Assembly: GCA_007116765.1 (NCBI GenBank)
Contig: SKHV01000070.1
Coordinates: forward strand, 1-11,230
Source of the DNA: Prolixibacteraceae bacterium
GTDB lineage: Bacteria; Bacteroidota; Bacteroidia; Bacteroidales; Prolixibacteraceae
DNA: 11,230 bases
Direction: 5' to 3'
Under the pieces are notes generated by a model. It was given only the letters and a program-made list of their open reading frames with translations, made no database searches and had not been told where the DNA came from. Of the stretch, positions 6,894-11,230 are shown one piece after another (the stretch's first letter is position 1; every line of letters begins with the position of its first letter). The position numbers and the translations under genes were made by a program.

Positions 6894-7348
6894 TATCTAA
6901 TGTTGTTTAAATCAATAACTTTTGGTTTTTGTGCCTCGTATTTGTGCTCTGATCCAACAACTACTTTGAGGTTGCGGAACAATTCGCTTCCCAATCGGTT
7001 TTTAGGGAGCATACCTTTTACTGCTCTTTCGACCAATCTTTCGGGGTATTTTGCCAATACCTCTTCGGGGTTTTGAAAACGCTGACCACCGGGATATCCT
7101 GAGTGACGCACATATTGTTTGTCGGATAATTTTTTACCCGTTAACACTACTTTTTCGGCATTGATAACAATTACGTTATCACCACAATCGACATGAGGTG
7201 TGTACTCGGGCTTGTGTTTGCCCCTGATTATTTTGGCAACTTTACTAGCCAAACGGCCCAGTATTTGTCCTTCGGCATCGATAACAATCCACTCTTTGTT
7301 TACAGTGTTCTTGTTTGCCGATATAGTTCTATAACTTAATGTATCCAC
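6893..7348 (-). CDS. rplM: 50S ribosomal protein L13
   Basis: L13 is an early-assembly protein of the 50S subunit. The reading frame shows WIVIDAEGQILGRLASKVAK, KHKPEYTPHVDCGDNVIVINAEKV, TGKK, YVRHSGYPGG, VKGMLPKNRLG and a C-terminal KYEAQKPKVIDL, all typical. The frame stays open to a TTG at 7378. However, Bacteroidota L13 proteins characteristically begin MDTLSYKTISANK, and here VDTLSYRTISANK starts at a GTG at 7348. I therefore choose that start (151 residues). It is the first gene of the ribosomal operon, with a long structured leader and a promoter about 170 nt upstream. The stop overlaps the rpsI start. Confidence 0.95.
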   Translation of the reverse strand: MDTLSYRTISANKNTVNKEWIVIDAEGQILGRLASKVAKIIRGKHKPEYTPHVDCGDNVIVINAEKVVLTGKKLSDKQYVRHSGYPGGQRFQNPEEVLAKYPERLVERAVKGMLPKNRLGSELFRNLKVVVGSEHKYEAQKPKVIDLNNIR

Positions 7349-7387
7349 TTGATTTACAAGTTTTAAAATGTCCAACAATAATTTTGT

Positions 7388-7500
7388 CCTGCTTTATTTC
7401 GATGTGTCGCCTGTAATTTGCGGCTCAAAAAATTACTCTCGCCAGCTTGTTCATAACTTTTGTATTGCATGTATAGGTCAACAAATTACCACATCGCAGG
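7388..7500 (-). ncRNA. Structured mRNA leader of rplM operon (long-range interrupted stem)
   Basis: Three runs pair exactly and in register across 113 nt. CAGG at 7497-7500 pairs with CCTG at 7388-7391, CACATCG at 7490-7496 with CGATGTG at 7400-7406, and CAAATTAC at 7482-7489 with GTAATTTG at 7413-7420. The upstream strand of the minus-strand RNA is continuous (19 nt). The downstream strand carries bulges of 8 and 6 nt. An apical region of about 61 nt contains a short GGC/GCC pairing. The structure ends 39 nt before the GTG start of rplM, inside the predicted transcript. By analogy with known ribosomal-protein leaders, it may let L13 or another product of the operon repress the operon; that is inference. 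Confidence 0.65.
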
Positions 7501-7521
7501 TACGTTAATTAATCGGGACTG

Positions 7522-7529
7522 CAAAAGTA
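7522..7529 (-). promoter_or_regulatory. Probable promoter (-7 box) of the rplM operon
   Basis: TACTTTTG on the minus strand matches TAnnTTTG exactly. The expected start of transcription is near 7515, giving a leader of about 165 nt. The -33 region falls in a T-rich tract without a clean TTTG. The strongly A/T-rich stretch further upstream (7530-7562), including the palindrome A7-TA-T7 at 7546-7561, could act as an UP-like or bent element for a highly expressed operon. Confidence 0.55.
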
Positions 7530-7610
7530 TTTCTTTTTATTTGAAAAAAAAATATTTTTTTGAAATTAATCAGGTAATAATCAGCAATGTTAATTTTTGC
7601 AGTATCGTTT

Positions 7611-7754
7611 CGGCCGGGGATGGAAGCGACAGCCCGGTTGCTTGTGCCCCAAACGTGAACGCCTGCATGCGGGCGACCGCTAGGAAGCCACAGCAGGCAG
7701 GCTGTGAACGCGGGGGCGCAAACAGCCGGCTAAAGCGGACAGCCCCATAGGCCG
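7611..7754 (+). ncRNA. GC-rich structured element, possible non-coding RNA or intergenic repeat
   Basis: This 144-bp stretch is about 67% G+C by count, while the 90 bp before it are about 20%. It folds as a unit. An outer stem pairs CGGCC-GGGG (7611-7619) with CCCC-ATA-GGCCG (7743-7754). A 17-position helix pairs 7634-7650 with 7713-7729, with two G-U pairs and one C/A mismatch. CACAGC/GCTGTG (7689-7694 with 7701-7706) and GCGG-GCGA-CCGC (7669-7680, GNRA loop) form apical hairpins. Loop sequences repeat symmetrically: AAGCGACAG and AAGCGGACAG flank one internal loop, and GTGAACGC occurs at 7655-7662 and 7704-7711. G-U wobbles favour the plus strand. No start-stop frame in it looks like a protein. 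It could be a dispersed Bacteroidota intergenic repeat, a small RNA, or a glyS leader. Confidence 0.6.
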
Positions 7755-7814
7755 TACAATCATAAATAAAGGGCTTTTGTTGGTTTTTGTTTTCTCGGTT
7801 TCAATTTAAAATTC

Positions 7815-7822
7815 TATTTTTG
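7815..7822 (+). promoter_or_regulatory. Probable glyS promoter (-7 box)
   Basis: TATTTTTG fits TAnnTTTG exactly and would start transcription near 7829, leaving a leader of about 27 nt before the glyS ATG. T-rich sequence with TTTTTG at 7784-7789 lies upstream, but at a spacing (25 nt) longer than the usual 19-21. If this promoter is used, the GC-rich element is not part of the glyS mRNA. Confidence 0.45.
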
Positions 7823-7855
7823 GCCTCAGTTTCAAAAATTTAACGTAATACTGAT

Positions 7856-9406
7856 ATGTCGGAAGATATTTTTAAAAAATTGGTAGCTCATAGTAAGGAA
7901 TATGGGTTTGTATTTCAGAGTAGTGAGATTTACGACGGGCTTGGCGCGGTTTACGATTACGGTCAGAATGGCGTGGAGTTGAAAAATAATATTAAGAAAT
8001 ACTGGTGGGATTCGATGGTGATGTTGCATGAAAATGTGGTGGGACTCGATTCGGCCATTTTTATGCACCCCACTATATGGAAGGCTTCGGGGCATGTGGA
8101 TGCCTTTAACGACCCTCTAATCGACAATAAAGATTCGAAGAAACGTTACCGAGCCGATGTGCTTATTGAAGAGGCTTTGGCAAAGATTGAAGCTAAAATG
8201 GAGAAGGAAGTTGAGAAGGCTAAAAAACGTTTTGGCGATGCTTTTGATGAAACACAATTCCGTGCAACCAACCCGCGCGTTTTGGCAAATCAGGAAAAGT
8301 GGGATGCACTGCACAAACGTTTTGCGGATGCTTTAAACGATAACAATCTCGAAGAGTTAAAACAGATAATAATTGATAACGATGTAGCCTGCCCCATGTC
8401 GGGCACTAAAAACTGGACCGATGTACGCCAGTTTAACCTCATGTTTGCTACCGAAATGGGGAGTACTGCCGATGGAGCCTTAAAGGTTTTCCTTCGTCCC
8501 GAAACAGCCCAGGGTATTTTTGTAAACTATATGAACGTGCAAAAAACCGGGCGCATGAAACTTCCTTTTGGCATTGCACAAATTGGTAAAGCTTTTCGTA
8601 ACGAAATTGTGGCTCGCCAATTTATTTTCCGTATGCGTGAGTTTGAGCAAATGGAAATGCAGTTTTTTGTAAAGCCCGGCACCGAGCTCGACTGGTTCGA
8701 AAAATGGAAGGAAACTCGTATGAGCTGGCATCAGTCATTGGGCTTTGGCGCTGAAAACTACCGCTTCCACGAGCACGAAAAATTGGCACACTATGCCAAT
8801 GCCGCGGTGGATGTTGAGTACCGTTTCCCCTTCGGCTTTAAAGAAGTGGAAGGCATACACTCACGTACCGATTTTGATTTGAGCCAGCATCAGGAATACA
8901 GCGGCAAGAAAATACAATACTACGACCCTGAAGAGGGGAAATCGTATGTGCCGTATGTGGTGGAAACATCAATAGGTGTTGACCGTATGTTCTTGCAGGT
9001 TATGGCCGCATCGTATTGCGAAGAGGAAATGATCGACGGAAAAGGGCAAAAAGATACTCGCGTGGTGTTGCGCTTACCTGCTCAGCTTGCCCCGGTAAAA
9101 ATGGCGGTTATGCCACTTGTAAAAAAGGACGGGCTGCCTGAAAAAGCACGTGCAATAATTGATGAGCTGAAGTTTGACTTTAAGTGTCAGTACGACGAGA
9201 AAGATTCGATTGGTAAACGTTACCGACGTATGGATGCCATTGGTACTCCGTTTTGCGTAACTGTTGACCACCAAACGCTGGAAGACAATACCGTAACCTT
9301 GCGCCACCGCGATACCATGAAACAGGACAGGGTAGAGATTTCGAAGTTGTACGGAATTATGGCAGAAGCTGTTAGCATGAAGTCGCTTTTTGCAAAACTA
9401 AAGTAA
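7856..9406 (+). CDS. glyS: Glycyl-tRNA synthetase, single-chain (alpha2) type
   Basis: This class II synthetase charges tRNA-Gly. The 516-residue protein is the homodimeric eukaryote/archaea-like type, not the alpha2beta2 GlyQ/GlyS type of E. coli. It opens with SSEIYDGLGAVYDYG. Motif 2 is FRNE (247-250) within a conserved FRMREFEQME block, preceded by RPETAQGIF (214-222). Motif 3 includes GVDRMF (374-379). A C-terminal anticodon-binding domain follows (about 405-516), with LAPVKMAVMPL and SIGKRYRRMDAIGTPFCVTVDH. A charged, probably helical insertion lies at about residues 95-170. The family's cysteine-rich CPxCG segment is reduced to CPMSG here, so a zinc knuckle is not evident. The ATG start is supported by the family N-terminus. 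The gene has its own predicted promoter and a strong terminator, so it is monocistronic, divergent from rplM. Confidence 0.97.
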   Translation: MSEDIFKKLVAHSKEYGFVFQSSEIYDGLGAVYDYGQNGVELKNNIKKYWWDSMVMLHENVVGLDSAIFMHPTIWKASGHVDAFNDPLIDNKDSKKRYRADVLIEEALAKIEAKMEKEVEKAKKRFGDAFDETQFRATNPRVLANQEKWDALHKRFADALNDNNLEELKQIIIDNDVACPMSGTKNWTDVRQFNLMFATEMGSTADGALKVFLRPETAQGIFVNYMNVQKTGRMKLPFGIAQIGKAFRNEIVARQFIFRMREFEQMEMQFFVKPGTELDWFEKWKETRMSWHQSLGFGAENYRFHEHEKLAHYANAAVDVEYRFPFGFKEVEGIHSRTDFDLSQHQEYSGKKIQYYDPEEGKSYVPYVVETSIGVDRMFLQVMAASYCEEEMIDGKGQKDTRVVLRLPAQLAPVKMAVMPLVKKDGLPEKARAIIDELKFDFKCQYDEKDSIGKRYRRMDAIGTPFCVTVDHQTLEDNTVTLRHRDTMKQDRVEISKLYGIMAEAVSMKSLFAKLK

Positions 9407-9426
9407 AAACACAATGATATTTAGAT

Positions 9427-9456
9427 AAAAGCTGCCACTTGTGCAGCTTTTTTTTT
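9427..9456 (+). terminator. Intrinsic terminator of glyS
   Basis: AAAAGCTGC (9427-9435) and GCAGCTTTT (9443-9451) form a perfect 9-bp stem with loop CACTTGT. A run of nine T spans 9448-9456. It starts 20 nt after the glyS stop. The A-run at its 5' side could also give some termination in the other direction, but no gene needs it. Confidence 0.9.
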
Positions 9457-9463
9457 GAATAAA

Positions 9464-9495
9464 TTTGCATTTACGATAAATGTCGTATATCTTTG
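9464..9495 (+). promoter_or_regulatory. Promoter of the blaI-blaR1-like operon
   Basis: TTTG (9464-9467) and TATCTTTG (9488-9495, TAnnTTTG) are spaced by exactly 20 nt, a full match to the Bacteroidota housekeeping promoter. Transcription should start near 9502, about 20 nt before the repressor's ATG. Both operator palindromes overlap or abut this promoter. Confidence 0.75.
9472..9487. promoter_or_regulatory. BlaI-type operator 1
   Basis: TACGA-TAAATG-TCGTA is an inverted repeat lying between the -33 and -7 boxes. Its half-site TACGA/TCGTA is shared with operator 2. Repressor bound here would block RNA polymerase. BlaI/MecI repressors bind dyads of the TACA/TGTA kind, and this is a related form. 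Assignment rests on position and symmetry. Confidence 0.7.
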
Positions 9496-9511
9496 TACGA
9501 TATAAATCGTA
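9496..9511. promoter_or_regulatory. BlaI-type operator 2
   Basis: TACGAT-ATAA-ATCGTA is a perfect 6-4-6 palindrome directly after the -7 box and covering the predicted transcription start. Its centre is 24 bp from that of operator 1, a little over two helical turns. The arrangement implies that the adjacent repressor controls its own operon. Confidence 0.75.
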
Positions 9512-9522
9512 GGTAAAAATTT

Positions 9523-9912
9523 ATGAAAGAACAAAAGCCCATACCCACCGCTGCCGAATTGGAAGTACTCAACCTGCTCTGGGAAAAAGAGCCACTCACT
9601 GTTCGTGAAATTCACGATAAATTATCCGAAAACAAGGATGTGGGTTATACTACAACTTTAAAGATAATGCAGAATATGACTTCCAAAGGCTTGCTTAGTC
9701 GTAAACCTAACGGGAAAAACCACCTTTACTTTTCGATGCACGAAAAGGACGAAACTCGTGGTAAGCTGTTGGATAAATTTTTAGACAGCACTTTTGCCGG
9801 TTCGGCCTCGGGGCTTGTAATGCAACTGCTGGGCAACAAAAATACAAGCAGCAGGGAAATAGATGAAATTAAGCGCATTATTGATGAAATGGATAAAAAT
9901 AACACACGATGA
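9523..9912 (+). CDS. BlaI/MecI/CopY-family winged-helix repressor
   Basis: This is a cytosolic DNA-binding repressor of 129 residues, the usual size of BlaI/MecI proteins. The N-terminal winged-helix domain is seen as PTAAELEVLNLLWEKEPLTVREI, the probable recognition helix YTTTLKIMQNMTSKGLL (42-58), and the wing around RKPNGKNHLYF. The C-terminal half (about 75-125) carries the dimerisation helices, with the FAGSASGLVMQLL stretch typical of the family. In BlaI/MecI systems the partner metallopeptidase triggers cleavage of the repressor. The Asn-Phe cleavage pair of the staphylococcal protein is not present at the matching place. Two operator dyads lie just upstream, which indicates autoregulation. 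The stop codon overlaps the start of the next gene (ATGA), so the pair is translationally coupled. Confidence 0.93.
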   Translation: MKEQKPIPTAAELEVLNLLWEKEPLTVREIHDKLSENKDVGYTTTLKIMQNMTSKGLLSRKPNGKNHLYFSMHEKDETRGKLLDKFLDSTFAGSASGLVMQLLGNKNTSSREIDEIKRIIDEMDKNNTR

Positions 9913-11230
9913 AAAGCTTTAGTGCAATATTTTCTGAAGAGCTTACCGAGGCTTTGGGCTGGACTTTGGTTCACTCGCTTTGGCAGGGGGCAATTATTGC
10001 GGTTGTATTAATAGTACTGCTGGTCGCTTTACGTGGAAAAAGTGCACAAATAAAATATTTTTTATCGTTTGTAGCACTTGCAGGCTTATTGATATGGGCC
10101 GTTTTTACTTTTTCGAATGCATACCTCTATGCTGCCGAGAAGCAAGAACTAAAAGCACAAATAAGTAATAACCCTGGGTATTTCCAATCAATGCTAAGAC
10201 AGGATTCTGAAAGAACCAATATTGAATTATCGAAGAGCTCTAACACTATCAACGTAAAAGCAATAAAAACACGTGCTTTTTTCCAACGCAACTTTTATAT
10301 TGTTTGTTCGGTGTGGTTAATTGGCATGCTCTTCCTGTTGGCAAGGTTAATTGCCGGATTAGTCTACACCCATAAACTGCGCACTTACCGACTGGTTCCT
10401 TTAGACGACATCTGGCTAGAAAAAATTAATGAATTAGGGCTTAAGCTGGGGATTAGGCGCAGGGTAAATGCCTTTTTCTCCCCTTTGGCAACAGTGCCAC
10501 AAACACTAGGAGCTATCAAGCCTGTTATACTGTTCCCGCTTACTGCATTTACCGGCCTTAGCCATAAAGAAATTGAGGCTATAATTGCACATGAACTGGC
10601 TCATATAATGCGCCACGACTACCTTTTCAATATTGTACAATCGATAGTTGAAATACTGTTTTTTTATCATCCTGCCGTTTGGCTTATCTCGAAACAAATT
10701 CGCACCGAACGGGAAAACAGTTGCGACAATATTGCCGTAGAACTTATTGGTGACAAAAAAGTATACATTAAAACCCTGGCCTCAATTCAAATAAAAGAAG
10801 CAGAACAGAGGCAACTCGCCATGGCATTTTCGGGCAAAAAAGGTGGGGTACTATATCGAATTCAACGTTTACAAAAAGAAATAGCCATGAAAACAAATTT
10901 TATTGAAGGACTGATTGCAGCCGGAATTATTGCAACAGGGCTTTTACTGGCCTCGTTTACAATGAGCAATCACACAAACACAAACCCGGCTCCTGTGCCT
11001 GATCGCTTATCGGCATCAGAAGCACTACAAGAACAAACACTGAACCGCGACAGTTTGCTTACTGTAGTTGCTGAGCAAATTAACGAATCTCACGCCGCGC
11101 CTTCGCAAAGCAAAGAGCTTGAAAGAGCGGTAGAACTGGCCCTATCGGAAAGCAATGAGCAAATATCGGCTCCTGAAATAAAACTTTGCCCAATACCCAA
11201 AATGAGTTCAGCAATTACAAAATGCCAGAA
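9909..11230 (+). CDS. BlaR1-like M56-family membrane metallopeptidase, C-terminus cut by window edge
   Basis: 440 codons are visible, open to the window end. Predicted membrane helices lie at about residues 18-41, 50-69, 128-152 and 331-350. Between the third and fourth lies the cytosolic zinc-protease domain: HELAH at 228-232 with the two zinc histidines and catalytic glutamate, and RTERENSCDN at 265-274, whose E269 is the likely third ligand. The domain also has YHPAVWLISK at 253-262. This is the BlaR1/MecR1 architecture, in which a signal outside the membrane activates the protease and leads to loss of the BlaI-type repressor. About 90 residues after the last helix are visible; they are Ser/Glu/Gln-rich and show no penicillin-binding SxxK/SxN/KTG motifs. 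The sensor may therefore detect something other than a beta-lactam, or lie beyond the edge. The gene overlaps the repressor gene by 4 bp. Confidence 0.92.
   Translation, partial: MKSFSAIFSEELTEALGWTLVHSLWQGAIIAVVLIVLLVALRGKSAQIKYFLSFVALAGLLIWAVFTFSNAYLYAAEKQELKAQISNNPGYFQSMLRQDSERTNIELSKSSNTINVKAIKTRAFFQRNFYIVCSVWLIGMLFLLARLIAGLVYTHKLRTYRLVPLDDIWLEKINELGLKLGIRRRVNAFFSPLATVPQTLGAIKPVILFPLTAFTGLSHKEIEAIIAHELAHIMRHDYLFNIVQSIVEILFFYHPAVWLISKQIRTERENSCDNIAVELIGDKKVYIKTLASIQIKEAEQRQLAMAFSGKKGGVLYRIQRLQKEIAMKTNFIEGLIAAGIIATGLLLASFTMSNHTNTNPAPVPDRLSASEALQEQTLNRDSLLTVVAEQINESHAAPSQSKELERAVELALSESNEQISAPEIKLCPIPKMSSAITKCQ

Noticed and set aside
7460..7750. Open frame of 96 codons on the plus strand across the rplM leader and the GC-rich element
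   Set aside because: It overlaps an antisense leader, a promoter and a strongly structured GC-rich island. The translation is compositionally odd and resembles no family. RNA structure explains the sequence better.
7611..7860. T-box or glycine riboswitch in front of glyS
   Set aside because: No T-box sequence, specifier-loop arrangement or glycine-aptamer core was recognisable, and a promoter candidate lies downstream of the element.

Overview
The window looks like a chromosomal segment from a member of the Bacteroidota (probably Bacteroidales or Marinilabiliales-like; the order is a guess). The evidence is AT-rich DNA with little Shine-Dalgarno signal, several TAnnTTTG-type -7 promoter boxes typical of this phylum, a Bacteroidota-style L13 N-terminus, the rplM-rpsI-rpsB-tsf gene order, a single-chain glycyl-tRNA synthetase, and menaquinone genes.

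Layout. 1-435 (minus) is the N-terminal part of menA, cut by the window edge and starting with TTG. 683-1807 (plus) is a lipoprotein with a divergent polysaccharide deacetylase domain, inserted in opposite orientation between menA and menB and ending at a clear intrinsic terminator. 1949-2770 and 2868-4538 (minus) are menB and menD. 4722-7348 (minus) is the ribosomal operon rplM-rpsI-rpsB-tsf, closed by a strong terminator just upstream of menD. 7856-9406 (plus) is glyS, followed by a strong terminator. 9523-9912 and 9909-11230 (plus) are a BlaI/MecI-type repressor and an overlapping BlaR1-like M56 metallopeptidase, the latter running off the right edge. Two operator palindromes sit on a near-perfect promoter in front of this pair.

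The 507-bp gap between the divergent rplM and glyS genes is the least ordinary region. It holds an rplM promoter, a roughly 165-nt rplM leader with a long-range interrupted stem (possible ribosomal-protein autoregulation), an A/T-rich tract, and a roughly 144-bp GC-rich island. The island folds on paper into one closed RNA-like structure with a 17-position helix, symmetric repeated loop motifs and a GNRA-capped hairpin. The glyS promoter lies downstream of it.

How the genes work together. MenD and MenB (with MenA) belong to menaquinone synthesis. The ribosomal operon and glyS serve translation. The BlaI/BlaR1 pair is a self-contained signal-response unit whose sensor and targets cannot be seen here. 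No tRNA, rRNA, CRISPR array, insertion sequence or complete mobile element was found.
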